Assembly (NCBI RefSeq): GCF_024519725.1
Contig: NZ_JALJRK010000019.1
Location: 28,800 to 92,799, forward strand
DNA length: 64,000 nucleotides
Reading direction: 5' to 3'
Source of the DNA: Microvirga sp. Mcv34
Lineage (GTDB): Bacteria; Pseudomonadota; Alphaproteobacteria; Rhizobiales; Beijerinckiaceae
The position numbers were made by a program, and so were the translations under genes. Within the stretch, counting starts at the first letter, position 1. Every line of letters starts with the position of its first letter. Positions 35,458-44,683 of the stretch are shown one piece after another. The notes beneath the pieces are model-generated. The model was given only the letters and a program-made list of their open reading frames with translations, was not told the DNA's origin and made no database searches.

Positions 35458-35961
35458 ATGTCAAAGAAACTTCTGTTGAGCTTCAGTGTCGTCGCAGCCT
35501 TGGCAGGCTCCTCCTACGCCCTCGCCAAGGACCAGCCGAATCAGGCCTTCATCAAGAAGGCGATCGAGGGAAACCTCGGGGAAGTGGCCGTGGGTCAGCT
35601 CGCGCAGCAGAAGGGCGCCAGCGACGGGGTCAAGAATTTCGGCCGCCAGCTCGAGACGGATCATTCCGCCGCGAACCAGAAGGCCATGTCCGTGGCCAGC
35701 ACCCTGAACGTGACGCCGCCGACCGAGCCCGGCAAGGAGCAGAAGGCAGTCTACCAGAAGCTCTCGAAACTCTCGGGCGCCGCGTTCGACCGCGAGTTCA
35801 TCAAGGACATGGTGGCCGACCACAAGAAGGATGTCGCGGAATACGAGAAGGAATCCAAGCGACAGAACGATCCTGCGGCGTCCTATGCCGGAGAGATCCT
35901 GCCGACGCTGCAGACGCATCTGCAGACGGCGCAATCCCTGTCGACCGCCAAGACGCAGTAG
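35458..35961 (+). CDS. DUF4142 ferritin-like exported protein
   Basis: This 167-residue protein has a signal peptide to about residue 23 (SSYALAK) and a helical DUF4142 domain: QAFIKKAIEGNLGEVAVGQLA, NFGRQLETDHSAANQKAM and EFIKDMVADHKKDVAEYEKE. His and Glu/Asp at helix positions recall ferritin-like bundles, but metal binding is not proven. The ATG at 35458 has AAGG 10 nt before it. An EcfG promoter upstream suggests induction under stress. The family is abundant in Rhizobiales, with no settled function. Confidence 0.9.
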   Translation: MSKKLLLSFSVVAALAGSSYALAKDQPNQAFIKKAIEGNLGEVAVGQLAQQKGASDGVKNFGRQLETDHSAANQKAMSVASTLNVTPPTEPGKEQKAVYQKLSKLSGAAFDREFIKDMVADHKKDVAEYEKESKRQNDPAASYAGEILPTLQTHLQTAQSLSTAKTQ

Positions 35962-36074
35962 AACGCCGGCGGGCTCGGTGCATCGTGTGGCGCACGTTGC
36001 ACCAGGCTTGCCAGAGCAGCTTTTCGGTGAAGTAGATCCGGTTCAGCGTGAAAGACTGCGGCTCAGGAAAGAAG

Positions 36075-36106
36075 AGAGCTGATTCCATGCCGATGGAATC
36101 AGCTCT
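36075..36106. repeat. Perfect 14-bp-arm palindrome at the 3' end of the PPOX gene
   Basis: AGAGCTGATTCCAT (36075-36088) pairs exactly with ATGGAATCAGCTCT (36093-36106) around GCCG. On the minus strand it overlaps the PPOX stop and is followed by CTTCTTTCC, so it may act as terminator. Confidence 0.7.
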
Positions 36107-36719
36107 AGTAAAGCGTCGTCTTCTGCCGTTCGGGCAGAGCCTTGTCGTAAGCCTCGCCGTCGAAACGCTCGGGGCTCAGGGCCGCGAGGATCTGGCCGGC
36201 GCTCGGCAATGAGCCGCGCGCCACATGCTTGTCGGGGTTCCACAGCTCGGAGCGCAGGATTGCGCGCGCGCATTGGAAGAACACGGCTTCGACCGTAATC
36301 GCGAGTACGGATTTCGGCGCCTTGCCGTCGATGGCGAAGCTGTCGAGCAGGGCGGGCTCCACCGAGATCACCGCGCGTCCGTTGACGCGCAGGGTCTCGC
36401 CGATGCCGGGGATCAGGAACAGCAGCGCAACGCTCGGATCACGCACGATGTTGCGCAGGGAATCGATGCGGTTGTTGCCGCGCCGGTCGGGCAGGAGCAG
36501 GGTCTTTTCGTCCTTCACCCGCACGAAGCCCGGCCCGTCGCCGCGCGGCGAACAATCGAGCCCCTCCGGCCCGCGTGTGGCCAGCGCCACGAAAGGCGCG
36601 ACCTCAATGAAGGCCCGGTACTCGGGCACGATCCGGTCCGTCTCCTTCAGAAGCGATCCCTTGTTGATCTCGCCGTAGAGCGCTTCCAGTTCGGGCAGGG
36701 TGGTGATGGTGTCGGGCAT
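36105..36719 (-). CDS. Pyridoxamine 5'-phosphate oxidase-family FMN protein (MSMEG_1061-like)
   Basis: This 204-residue split-barrel flavoprotein has FVALATRGPEGLDCSPRGDGPGFVRV, given in part, LLLPDRRGNNRIDSLRNI and LLFLIPGIGETLRVNGRA. The last two are signatures of the PPOX subgroup named after MSMEG_1061, which binds FMN or F420-like cofactors. The C-terminal FFQCARAILRSELW is also typical. The ATG at 36719 (MPDTITTLPEL) fits the family; a longer frame to 36962 has no support. The reaction is unknown. Confidence 0.88.
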   Translation of the reverse strand: MPDTITTLPELEALYGEINKGSLLKETDRIVPEYRAFIEVAPFVALATRGPEGLDCSPRGDGPGFVRVKDEKTLLLPDRRGNNRIDSLRNIVRDPSVALLFLIPGIGETLRVNGRAVISVEPALLDSFAIDGKAPKSVLAITVEAVFFQCARAILRSELWNPDKHVARGSLPSAGQILAALSPERFDGEAYDKALPERQKTTLY

Positions 36720-36837
36720 GTCTCGCGCGTCGGTACAGGGATCGTGATTTGACAATCCGCACCTTGGTGCAACTGCATAGGTGGAGGCAAGCTTGAAAGC
36801 TAAAGCCGGTGCGGCTCGGCCTGAGTGAAAGACGCGT

Positions 36838-38529
36838 ATGAAAAGCCTTCCAGGCAAACCGACACCGGATCCGCTCGGCTCCGAGATCACGATCCGGACC
36901 CGCGAAATCCGCCTCGTCGCAGGCCTCGTGCTCGGCCTCTTTCTGCTCACCCATTTCTCCAATCATGCCCTCGGCCTCGTCTCGGTCGAGGCGATGGAAG
37001 CCGGGCGCGCCTGGTTCAACCGCCTGTGGCGAAGCCCGGCCGGCACGGTGCTGCTGTACGGGTCGGTTCTGACGCATTTTCTGCTGGCCCTGCTAGCGCT
37101 GTACCGCCGACGGAGCCTGCGCATGCCATTCCGCGAGGCGGCCCAATTGGTCCTCGGGATGAGCCTCCCGTTCCTCCTGGTCGCCCATGTGGTCGGGACG
37201 CGGGTCGAATGGGCCCTGACCGGGCAGGATTCCGGCTATCCGGAAGTGGTCCGCAACATCTGGGTCCTCAATCCCGCCGTCGGGGCCCGTCAGGCCCTGG
37301 CCCTCGTGATCGCCTGGCTGCACGGTTGCCTCGGAGTCTATTTCTGGCTTCGCCCGAAACCGTGGTTTCCGCGCGCCGCGTTGCTTCTCTACACGGTCGC
37401 GCTCCTCGTGCCGGTTCTGGCGCTGCTCGGCTTCGTGGAGGCGGGCCGGGACATGGCCGAGGCTCCGGACCGGTTCGGTCCCATCCCGGTTCCGCCCGCG
37501 TCCGATCTCCTGCCGATGATCGCACCGGGCCTCTATACGGCGTTCGGAGGCATGATCGCCGCTACGCTGGCCGCCCGCCTCGTCCGCAGCCTGCGCCTGT
37601 GGTCGCGGCGGGTGCGCATCATCTATCCTGGCGATCAGGTCGTGACGGTGCCGCTCGGCTTCAGCGTGCTGGAAGCAAGCCGCATCGCGGGCATTCCGCA
37701 ACTGTCGGTCTGCGGCGGGCGCGGGCGCTGCTCCACCTGCCGGGTGCGGGTGCTCGAAGGTCTTGAGCGCCAGCCGCCGCCCACCGCGCAGGAGCGGGGC
37801 ACGCTCGCGCGGATCAAGGCGGGCCCGAACGTGCGGCTCGCCTGCCAGTTCCGTCCGACCCACGATGTTTCCGTGGTGCCGATCCTGTCCGCGGGGCGCA
37901 ACGGCATGGCCTCGCTCGTGCGGGGCGGGCGGGCGCAGGGGCAGGAGCAGGACATCGCCGTGTTGTTCTGCGACCTGCGCGGCTTCACGAGCCTGGCGGA
38001 GCGGCGTTTGCCCTTCGACACGGTCTTCATCCTCAACCGCTATTTCGAGGCGGTGGGCGAGTCCGTCGAGGATGCGGGCGGCTATATCGACAAGTTCATC
38101 GGCGATGGGGTTCTGGCCCTCTTCGGGCTGAAGACCACGCCGCAGCAGGCCGCCCAGCAGGCCCTCGACGCGGCGCTCCGGATCAAGGCGGCGCTTGATC
38201 ATCTCAATGAGGAGTACGCGAGCGAATTCGAGCATCCGCTGAAGATCGCCATGGGCCTCCATGCCGGCCCCGCCATCGTCGGGCAGATGGGCTACGGCCA
38301 GGCCACCAGCCTCACCGCCGTGGGAGACACCATCAACGCCGCCAGCCGCCTGGAAGGCCTCGCCAAGGAACTGGAGGTCGAGCTCGTCGTCTCGGAAGAC
38401 CTCGCGACCCGCGCCGGGCTCGATCTCTCTGACCGCGAAAGGCAGATCGTCCAGATCAGGGGACGAGCCGCGCCCCTGGAGAGCTGGATCGTTCCGCAGG
38501 CGGGGGACTTTAGAATGGTAAGTAGGTGA
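36838..38529 (+). CDS. Membrane adenylate cyclase with SdhC-like diheme anchor and 2Fe-2S domain (CyaC-like)
   Basis: This 563-residue protein has six hydrophobic helices to about 250 with membrane histidines His39, His43, His80, His117 and His162. A ferredoxin-type 2Fe-2S domain follows (Cys292, Cys298, Cys301, Cys336). A class III cyclase domain starts near 372, with metal Asp379 (LFCDLRGFT) and Asp423 (IGDGVLALFG). It matches CyaC of Sinorhizobium meliloti, described as a redox- and quinone-responsive cyclase with a diheme b anchor. The tail GDFRMVSR lies where GC drops into the DUF3800 island, so the end could be altered. Confidence 0.93.
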   Translation: MKSLPGKPTPDPLGSEITIRTREIRLVAGLVLGLFLLTHFSNHALGLVSVEAMEAGRAWFNRLWRSPAGTVLLYGSVLTHFLLALLALYRRRSLRMPFREAAQLVLGMSLPFLLVAHVVGTRVEWALTGQDSGYPEVVRNIWVLNPAVGARQALALVIAWLHGCLGVYFWLRPKPWFPRAALLLYTVALLVPVLALLGFVEAGRDMAEAPDRFGPIPVPPASDLLPMIAPGLYTAFGGMIAATLAARLVRSLRLWSRRVRIIYPGDQVVTVPLGFSVLEASRIAGIPQLSVCGGRGRCSTCRVRVLEGLERQPPPTAQERGTLARIKAGPNVRLACQFRPTHDVSVVPILSAGRNGMASLVRGGRAQGQEQDIAVLFCDLRGFTSLAERRLPFDTVFILNRYFEAVGESVEDAGGYIDKFIGDGVLALFGLKTTPQQAAQQALDAALRIKAALDHLNEEYASEFEHPLKIAMGLHAGPAIVGQMGYGQATSLTAVGDTINAASRLEGLAKELEVELVVSEDLATRAGLDLSDRERQIVQIRGRAAPLESWIVPQAGDFRMVSR

Positions 38530-38619
38530 TAGCAGATATCAATCACCTTGTAGCTATAGCATTTCAGGAAGTTTTTCCTTAATGATTGTAGGAAAGCTTG
38601 AAAGCTACATAGTACCTAG

Positions 38620-39429
38620 ATGGGACTGCTTTGTATGGGGTTATCACGTTTCAGAATGTACGTTGATGAAGTCGGAAATGATGACCTGACGAACGTTAAT
38701 GATGAGCGTCATCGCTATCTAAGCCTATCAGGCGCGATTTTTAATCAAGACTATATGCGGGACGTTTTCGTTCCGACTATTGATAAGCTAAAGCGTGAGT
38801 TCTTTCGTGGAGACCCAGATGAAAAAGTCGTGTTTCATAGAAAGGATATTCTTCAGAAAAACGGACCTTTTAAAATATTGAATGATGTTGATACATGTAA
38901 GGAATTTGATGCTGAGCTTCATAACCTTATTAGGAATTCTGATTATAAGCTAATAACTGCGGTAATCGATAAGAAAGCGCTCTTAACAAAATCCCACTGG
39001 GTTAAGAACCACCCATACCATTGGCTTATGGAAATTCTGATCGAGAAGTATTGCCAATTTTTGGAGCGTCACAATGCAATTGGTGATTTGATGCCTGAAA
39101 AGCGACACGGGAAGCCTGACCAATCTTTGCAAATTGCTTATGAGTCAGTATACGAAAATGGAACTCGCTTTGCTGCAGCCGATAAGATCAAAAAGCACAT
39201 CACATCATCTAAGCTGAAATTTCGTGCAAAGTCAGACAATATCGCTGGATTGGAATTGTGCGATTTAGTTGCCCACCCGAGCTACATTCATGTTAGAGGA
39301 TGTCAAGGACATACTGTCAACCTGGGTGAGTTTGCTCTCAAAGTTGTTCATGCACTTGAAGAACTACGCTACGACAGATCGCCCTATAATGGCATCGTTA
39401 AAGGCTACGGTTGGAAATATTTCTCTTGA
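38620..39429 (+). CDS. DUF3800 protein on an AT-rich island
   Basis: This protein of up to 269 residues begins with the DUF3800 signature RMYVDEVGNDD (usually YxDESG). LITAVIDKK follows in the middle, and the late acidic block DNIAGLELCDLVAHPS is typical of the family. These residues could form an RNase H-like active site, but this is inference. Base composition and codon use (AAT, GAT, TTT, AAA) differ sharply from neighbours, which suggests recent gain. The start is unclear: ATG at 38620, 38635 or 38656. DUF3800 genes occur on mobile and defence islands elsewhere; none other is here. Confidence 0.85.
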   Translation: MGLLCMGLSRFRMYVDEVGNDDLTNVNDERHRYLSLSGAIFNQDYMRDVFVPTIDKLKREFFRGDPDEKVVFHRKDILQKNGPFKILNDVDTCKEFDAELHNLIRNSDYKLITAVIDKKALLTKSHWVKNHPYHWLMEILIEKYCQFLERHNAIGDLMPEKRHGKPDQSLQIAYESVYENGTRFAAADKIKKHITSSKLKFRAKSDNIAGLELCDLVAHPSYIHVRGCQGHTVNLGEFALKVVHALEELRYDRSPYNGIVKGYGWKYFS

Positions 39430-39436
39430 TACTAGA

Positions 39437-39456
39437 ACAGGGCCCGCAGGCCCTGT
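39437..39456. terminator. GC hairpin directly after the DUF3800 gene
   Basis: ACAGGGCC (39437-39444) pairs perfectly with GGCCCTGT (39449-39456) around CGCA, 7 bp after the stop. It has no T-run, so termination is uncertain. The 150 bp that follow show no gene. Confidence 0.45.
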
Positions 39457-39605
39457 CCGATGGATTGATGTACCATCATATACCGGCCGCCCGTAAGCAC
39501 CGGATTTAATAATAACTGTAGTACTGAAAATCTCGGACGTCAAGTCGTTCGTTTTTCGTTCTTATTGACTTTGCTCAGGAACGGAGTCCACGAATCAGAG
39601 TAATA

Positions 39606-39650
39606 ACAAAAAGCCTCCACATCAGATGATGTGGGGGCTTTCCTTTTTGC
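39606..39650. terminator. Bidirectional terminator between DUF3800 region and pnp
   Basis: A 14-bp stem (39611-39624 with 39627-39640, one G-T pair) closes on a 2-nt loop, with an A-run before and a T-run after. On the minus strand it ends in TTTTTG and would terminate pnp; on the plus strand CCTTTTT follows. Confidence 0.88.
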
Positions 39651-39668
39651 TATGAGCTTCGAGCGATC

Positions 39669-41843
39669 TTACTCGCCGGCAGCCTTCTGCTGGTCGCGCT
39701 GGGCGCGTTCGGCGTCACGCTCGGCCTTGAGCTGCTCGGTGATGTCCTCGCCGGTCTCCTGGTTGACCACCTTCATGGAGAGACGGACCTTGCCGCGCTC
39801 GTCCATGCCGAGGAACTTCACCTTCACCTTGTCGCCTTCCTTGACCACGTCGGTGACCTTGCCGACGCGGTTCTTGGCGAGCTCCGAGATGTGCACGAGG
39901 CCGTCGCGGGAACCGAAGAAGTTCACGAAGGCACCGAACTCCATCACCTTCACGACCGTGCCGTCATAGATCACGTTGACCTCGGGCTCGGCGACGATGG
40001 AGCGGATCCAGTTGTAGGCGGCCTTGATCGACTTGCCGTCGGCGGACGCGATCTTGATCAGGCCGTCGTCGTTGATGTCGATCTTCGCGCCGGTCTTCTC
40101 CACGATCTCGCGGATGACCTTGCCGCCCGAGCCGATGACTTCGCGGATCTTGTCGACCGGGATCTGCATGGTCTCGATGCGCGGGGCATGCTCGCCGAGC
40201 TCGGCACGCGGAGCCGTCAGGGCCTTGTTCATCTCTGCCAGGATGTGACCGCGACCGTCCTTGGCCTGATCGAGCGCGACGCGCATGATCTCCTCGGTGA
40301 TGCCGGCGATCTTGATGTCCATCTGGAGCGAGGTGATGCCCTGGTCCGTGCCGGCCACCTTGAAGTCCATGTCGCCGAGGTGATCCTCGTCGCCGAGAAT
40401 GTCGGACAGGACCGCGAAGCGCTCACCCTCGAGGATGAGGCCCATGGCGATGCCCGCCACCGGACGGCGCAGGGGAACGCCCGCATCCATCAGCGACAGG
40501 GAGCCGCCGCAGACGGACGCCATGGAGGAAGAGCCGTTCGACTCGGTGATCTCCGACACGACGCGGATCGTGTAGGGGAATTCGTGGGACGGCGGCAGCA
40601 TCGGGTGGATGGCGCGCCAGGCGAGCTTGCCGTGGCCGATTTCGCGGCGGCCGGGCGAGCCCATGCGGCCCGTCTCGCCGACGGAATAGGGCGGGAAGTT
40701 GTAGTGCAGCAGGAAGGTCTCCTTGCGGGTGCCCTCCAGCTCGTCGATGAACTGCTCGTCCTCGCCGGTGCCGAGCGTGGTCACGACCAGCGCCTGCGTC
40801 TCGCCGCGGGTGAACACGGCGGAGCCGTGCGTGCGGGGCAGAACGCCGACTTCCGACTGGATCGGACGGACGGTCTTGAGGTCACGGCCGTCGATGCGGG
40901 TGCCGGTGTCGAGGATGTTCCAGCGCACGACCTTGGCCTGGGCTTCCTTGAAGACCGCCTTGACCTTCTCCGGGTCGAACTTCGCTTCGCCTTCGGCTGG
41001 GACCAGGGCGTCCATCACCTTCGCCTTCACGGCGTCGACGGCCGCGTAGCGGTCCTGCTTCTTGGTGATCTTGTAGGCTTCGCGCAGGTCGGCCTCGGCG
41101 ATGGCGAGCACGGCCTGCTCCACCTCGGACACGTCGGCCGGCTGGTAGTCGCGCGGCTCCTTGGCGGCCTTCTCGGCAAGGCGGATGATGGCCTCGATGA
41201 CCGGCTGGAAGTGCTTGTGGCCGAACATCACGGCGCCGAGCATCACGTCCTCGGGCAGTTCCTTCGCCTCGGACTCGACCATGAGCACGGCGTCGGCGGT
41301 GCCGGCGACGACGAGGTCGAGAGCGGATTGCTCCATCTCCTGGATCGGCGGGTTCAGCTTGTACTGGCCGCCGATATAGCCGACGCGGGCGGCGCCCACG
41401 GGGCCCATGAAGGGAACGCCCGAGAGCGTCAGGGCGGCGGAGGCCGCCACCATGGCGACGATGTCCGGATCGTTCTCGAGATCATGCGAGAGCACGGTCA
41501 CGACGACCTGGGTGTCGTTCTTGTAGCCCTCGACGAACAGGGGGCGGATCGGACGGTCGATCAGGCGGGAGACCAGGGTCTCCTTCTCGGTCGGGCGGCC
41601 TTCGCGCTTGAAGTAGCCGCCCGGGATGCGGCCGGCCGCGTAGGTGCGCTCCTGGTAGTTCACCGTGAGCGGGAAAAAGTCGAAGCCGGGCTTCGGCTCC
41701 TTGGCCGACACGACGGTAGCGAGAACGGTGGTCTCACCGTAGGTGGCGACGACGGCGCCGTCGGCCTGACGGGCCATCTTGCCCGTTTCGAGCACGAGCT
41801 TGCGCCCGGCCCAGATCAGTTCTTCGCGTTGGATATCGAACAT
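39669..41843 (-). CDS. pnp: Polyribonucleotide nucleotidyltransferase (PNPase)
   Basis: PNPase degrades RNA from the 3' end with phosphate and is part of the degradosome. This 724-residue protein has two RNase PH domains ([38 protein letters not shown]), an all-helical linker, a KH domain ([15 protein letters not shown]) near 560 and an S1 domain near 625-695. A roughly 215-bp leader separates it from rpsO, the usual partner. The C-terminal tail is Gln/Asp/Ala-rich. Confidence 0.97.
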   Translation of the reverse strand: MFDIQREELIWAGRKLVLETGKMARQADGAVVATYGETTVLATVVSAKEPKPGFDFFPLTVNYQERTYAAGRIPGGYFKREGRPTEKETLVSRLIDRPIRPLFVEGYKNDTQVVVTVLSHDLENDPDIVAMVAASAALTLSGVPFMGPVGAARVGYIGGQYKLNPPIQEMEQSALDLVVAGTADAVLMVESEAKELPEDVMLGAVMFGHKHFQPVIEAIIRLAEKAAKEPRDYQPADVSEVEQAVLAIAEADLREAYKITKKQDRYAAVDAVKAKVMDALVPAEGEAKFDPEKVKAVFKEAQAKVVRWNILDTGTRIDGRDLKTVRPIQSEVGVLPRTHGSAVFTRGETQALVVTTLGTGEDEQFIDELEGTRKETFLLHYNFPPYSVGETGRMGSPGRREIGHGKLAWRAIHPMLPPSHEFPYTIRVVSEITESNGSSSMASVCGGSLSLMDAGVPLRRPVAGIAMGLILEGERFAVLSDILGDEDHLGDMDFKVAGTDQGITSLQMDIKIAGITEEIMRVALDQAKDGRGHILAEMNKALTAPRAELGEHAPRIETMQIPVDKIREVIGSGGKVIREIVEKTGAKIDINDDGLIKIASADGKSIKAAYNWIRSIVAEPEVNVIYDGTVVKVMEFGAFVNFFGSRDGLVHISELAKNRVGKVTDVVKEGDKVKVKFLGMDERGKVRLSMKVVNQETGEDITEQLKAERDAERAQRDQQKAAGE

Positions 41844-42016
41844 GGCATGTCTTTCATGACAGCGGGGCGGGGGCTCGATGCCATGAGCAAGACGGCAAGA
41901 GGCTCGTGCCGGCGGGTCATCCCTGCCCTACAAGCCCCTTGCGATCCTGCCATGGTCATCGTGTCTGCCGCCTCCTTAAGATACACCGGGCCTTGAGCCT
42001 CGCAGTGTTGGAGAAA

Positions 42017-42041
42017 CCGTCCGGAGCCGGGCTCCGGACGG
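42017..42041 (-). terminator. Palindromic terminator between rpsO and pnp
   Basis: CCGTCCGGAG (42017-42026) pairs with CTCCGGACGG (42032-42041) around a 5-nt loop, 18 bp beyond the rpsO stop. On the minus strand only TTTCTCC follows, so it may act partly as terminator and partly as RNA-processing hairpin, as in the rpsO-pnp operon of E. coli. Confidence 0.7.
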
Positions 42042-42058
42042 AAGTTTTTCGAAGAAGC

Positions 42059-42328
42059 TTAGCGGCGGATGCCGAGCTTCTCGATCAGCGTGCGGTAGCG
42101 GCTCTCGTCCTTCTTCTTCAGGTAGTCGAGAAGCGAACGGCGTGCCGACACCATCTTCAAGAGACCGCGACGGGAGTGGTTGTCCTTGGCATGGGTCTTG
42201 AAGTGACCGGTCAGATTGTTGATCCGCTCGGTCAGAATGGCGACCTGCACCTCGGGGGAGCCGGTATCGCCAGCCTTCTGGGCATATTCCTTAACGAGCG
42301 TGTTCTTGCGCTCAGCCGTAATCGACAT
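42059..42328 (-). CDS. rpsO: 30S ribosomal protein S15
   Basis: This 89-residue protein binds 16S rRNA and early assembly intermediates. The sequence [39 protein letters not shown] and [20 protein letters not shown] is that of S15, ending GIRR. I chose ATG 42328 because AAGGA lies 6 nt upstream; two extra in-frame codons (TTG ACG) come before it. It leads the pnp operon. Confidence 0.98.
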   Translation of the reverse strand: MSITAERKNTLVKEYAQKAGDTGSPEVQVAILTERINNLTGHFKTHAKDNHSRRGLLKMVSARRSLLDYLKKKDESRYRTLIEKLGIRR

Positions 42329-42563
42329 CGTCAATCCTTTCAGGTTGGTTCGTCGGGAGACCTTGAGCCTTCAGGGCTTCGGGTCCGGGGCATCCGGATG
42401 GGCCGGGCCGGGATGTCGTCCAGCGCGGTCCGAATTCGGACGCGTCTTTCGGAGCATTTCGTCCGAAAAGATGGCGCACCATACACGAAAAGCGCCCGAG
42501 TACCAGTGAAATCATTTTTCCCAAGCAGAGCAATAGGATGCGCTATCCGAGCGGGGCTCTCCG

Positions 42564-42588
42564 GGAACAAGTCCCGGGGGCCATGGTT
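42564..42588 (+). promoter_or_regulatory. EcfG-type general stress promoter before DUF892 gene
   Basis: GGAAC (42564-42568), a 16-bp spacer and GGTT (42585-42588) match the EcfG consensus except C to G at the first -10 base. The ATG is 37 bp downstream. Confidence 0.7.
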
Positions 42589-42625
42589 GGTGAACCATAT
42601 ACCCCCAAGATAGGAATTTCACAGC

Positions 42626-43162
42626 ATGGTTGCCACCACAGCCGATCTCGCGTCCTCGGAAACCGTCAAGAACGTCTTCATCACGGGCGTCCAGAACGCC
42701 CACGCGCTCGAGAAGGAGGCGCTCCAGCTCATGCAGCGCCAGGTCGAGCGCTTCGAGAATTATCCGGAAATGTCGCAGATTCTGAAGACGCACATTGCCG
42801 AAACGGAAGGACAGGTCCGCCGGCTGGACGAGATCCTGCACACCTTCGGTGAGGACCGGTCGATCCTGAAGGACATGGCCACACAGTTCATGGCCAACAT
42901 GGCGGCCGCCGGCCACATGCCGATGGCCGACGAGGTGATCAAGAACACCTTCGCCAATCACGCCTTCGAGAATTTCGAGATCGCCGCCTACACGTCCCTG
43001 ATCGCCATGGCGGAGGCCTCAGGGCACCAGCGGTTCGTTCCGGCGCTGGAGGAAACCCTGCGCGAGGAGCAGAAGACCGCGCAGCTGATCCGCGACCAGA
43101 TCGTGCCGATCACGCAGAAATACCTCATGCGCGAAGCTCAGGGTCTTAAGGCGGACCTGTAA
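42626..43162 (+). CDS. DUF892 (YciE/YciF) ferritin-like stress protein
   Basis: This 178-residue all-helical protein has the family pattern VFITGVQNAHALEKEALQLM, THIAETEGQVRRLDEIL, NFEIAAYTSLIAMAEASG and ETLREEQKTAQLI. Glu and His at matching helix positions form the ferritin-like carboxylate set. YciE/YciF relatives are general stress proteins in enterics. An EcfG promoter upstream and a strong terminator after it support a single stress-induced gene. TAGGA lies about 12 nt before the ATG. Confidence 0.9.
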   Translation: MVATTADLASSETVKNVFITGVQNAHALEKEALQLMQRQVERFENYPEMSQILKTHIAETEGQVRRLDEILHTFGEDRSILKDMATQFMANMAAAGHMPMADEVIKNTFANHAFENFEIAAYTSLIAMAEASGHQRFVPALEETLREEQKTAQLIRDQIVPITQKYLMREAQGLKADL

Positions 43163-43188
43163 GTTCCGCGTCGGGTCTCTTTATGTCG

Positions 43189-43225
43189 CGGCCGTCTCGG
43201 GCCTTGGCTCCGGGACGGCCGTTTT
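43189..43225 (+). terminator. Rho-independent terminator after DUF892 gene
   Basis: CGGCCGTC plus TCGG (43189-43200) pairs with CCGG plus GACGGCCG (43210-43221) around a 9-nt loop and ends in TTTT. It lies 26 bp after the stop and faces the 3' end of truB. Confidence 0.88.
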
Positions 43226-43245
43226 GCTTTCGCGGGGGTAGTGCC

Positions 43246-44166
43246 TCACGCCCCCAGGTTGAACACCCGGTGTGGGACCAGCTCGCCGCGCTCCACGTCG
43301 CCGACGGCGATGAGAATGCCGTTGCAGGTTGCATAGACCTTGCCGGACAGGGGCGCCTCGCGGCCGCGCAGGATGATGGACTGGCCGCGCATCAGGCGCC
43401 CGGCCATGTCCCGGCTTACGGCGATGGAAGGGATCTCGCTCAGCGCGATCTCCACGGAACGCAGGGCCGCCGGGTCGGTTGCGATGTCGTCCACGGTGAC
43501 GGCATCGTGCTCCGTGAAGGGACCGACGCGGGTGCGCCGGAGGGCCGCGACATGGCCGAGGCAGCCAAGCGCGCGGCCGAGATCGCGCGCGATGGCGCGC
43601 ACATAGGTGCCCTTGCCGCAATCGGCCTCAATAACGGAGCGGTTGCCCTCATGATGGATCAGGGCCAGCCGGTCGATCTGGACGGTGCGCGGCTGCAGCT
43701 CCACCACCTCGCCGTCGCGGGCGAGATCATAGGCGCGCTCGCCTTGGATTTTGATGGCCGAGAACCGGGGCGGCACCTGCTGGACCTGGCCGGTGAAGCG
43801 GGGCAGGAAGGCCTCGATTTCGGACGGGTCGGGCAGTTTGTCGGTGGCTTCGACCACATCGCCTTCGGTGTCGTCCGTGGTGGTTTCCGAACCCCAGGCC
43901 ACAGTGAACACGTAGGATTTGCGGCCGTCCATGACGAAGGGCACGGTCTTTGTGGCTTCGCCGAGGGCGATCGGCAGGATGCCGGAGGCGAGCGGATCGA
44001 GAGTACCGGCGTGGCCCGCCTTCTTGGCCGAGAGACCGCGTTTGACGACTGCGACCGCATGGGTCGAGGTCATGCCGACGCCCTTGTCGAGGATGATCCA
44101 TCCGTTGACGTCGCGCTTCTTCGGACGGTCGCCGTGCGGCCGCCGTTGCGGGCGTTCTTCGCTCAT
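43246..44166 (-). CDS. truB: tRNA pseudouridine(55) synthase
   Basis: TruB makes pseudouridine 55 in the T loop of tRNAs. This 306-residue protein has [18 protein letters not shown] and the catalytic Asp in [20 protein letters not shown], then [15 protein letters not shown] and a C-terminal PUA-like region with [18 protein letters not shown] sequence. It overlaps rbfA by ATGA at 44163-44166, the standard infB-rbfA-truB order. Confidence 0.97.
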   Translation of the reverse strand: MSEERPQRRPHGDRPKKRDVNGWIILDKGVGMTSTHAVAVVKRGLSAKKAGHAGTLDPLASGILPIALGEATKTVPFVMDGRKSYVFTVAWGSETTTDDTEGDVVEATDKLPDPSEIEAFLPRFTGQVQQVPPRFSAIKIQGERAYDLARDGEVVELQPRTVQIDRLALIHHEGNRSVIEADCGKGTYVRAIARDLGRALGCLGHVAALRRTRVGPFTEHDAVTVDDIATDPAALRSVEIALSEIPSIAVSRDMAGRLMRGQSIILRGREAPLSGKVYATCNGILIAVGDVERGELVPHRVFNLGA

Positions 44167-44597
44167 GATTCCTGCTCGCTGTCGTCGTCGGGGATGTCGG
44201 CGTCCGGCCTAGTCGTGTCGCGCGCCACGCGCTCGGAGCGCAGCAGCGAGTCGATCCGGGCGGCCTCGTCGAAGCTTTCATCGCGGCGGAAGCGCAGGTC
44301 GGGGGCGAATTTCAGGTTCACCCGTCGGGCGACCTCCTGGCGCAGGACCTTCCTGTTCTTCTCCAGCGCGCGGATCACCGCGTCCTCGTCCTTGCCGCCG
44401 AGCGGCATGACATAGGCGGTGGCGAGCTTGAGATCGGGCGACATGCGCACTTCGGGAATGGTGATGACGTTCTTCGTCAGCACGTCATCCTGAAAGTCGC
44501 CGCGGGAGAGGACCTCCGCGAGGGCATGTCGCACGAGTTCGGCGACGCGCTGTTGGCGTTGGGAAGGCCCTGTGGTTTGTTCGAAACGTTTAGCCAT
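44163..44597 (-). CDS. rbfA: 30S ribosome-binding factor A
   Basis: RbfA is a KH-fold factor for late 16S rRNA maturation and cold growth. This 144-residue protein has [38 protein letters not shown] and [19 protein letters not shown], ending in an acidic tail. The ATG at 44597 (MAKRFEQ) gives the family start; the in-frame upstream extension to 44651 is unlikely. Confidence 0.96.
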   Translation of the reverse strand: MAKRFEQTTGPSQRQQRVAELVRHALAEVLSRGDFQDDVLTKNVITIPEVRMSPDLKLATAYVMPLGGKDEDAVIRALEKNRKVLRQEVARRVNLKFAPDLRFRRDESFDEAARIDSLLRSERVARDTTRPDADIPDDDSEQES

Positions 44598-44683
44598 TTT
44601 TCTTCTCCGGGATTGGACCGGACCGGGATGCGAGGTGCCGTGGCCGGTCACCTCGATTCAGCAGGAACTCTGTCCATGAAAGC

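Noticed and set aside
39891..41996. Very long open frame antisense to pnp (about 700 codons)
   Set aside because: It is the GC-rich mirror of pnp, with His/Arg/Asp-rich low-information sequence and no domain; similar mirrors lie opposite infB, nusA, metK and miaB.
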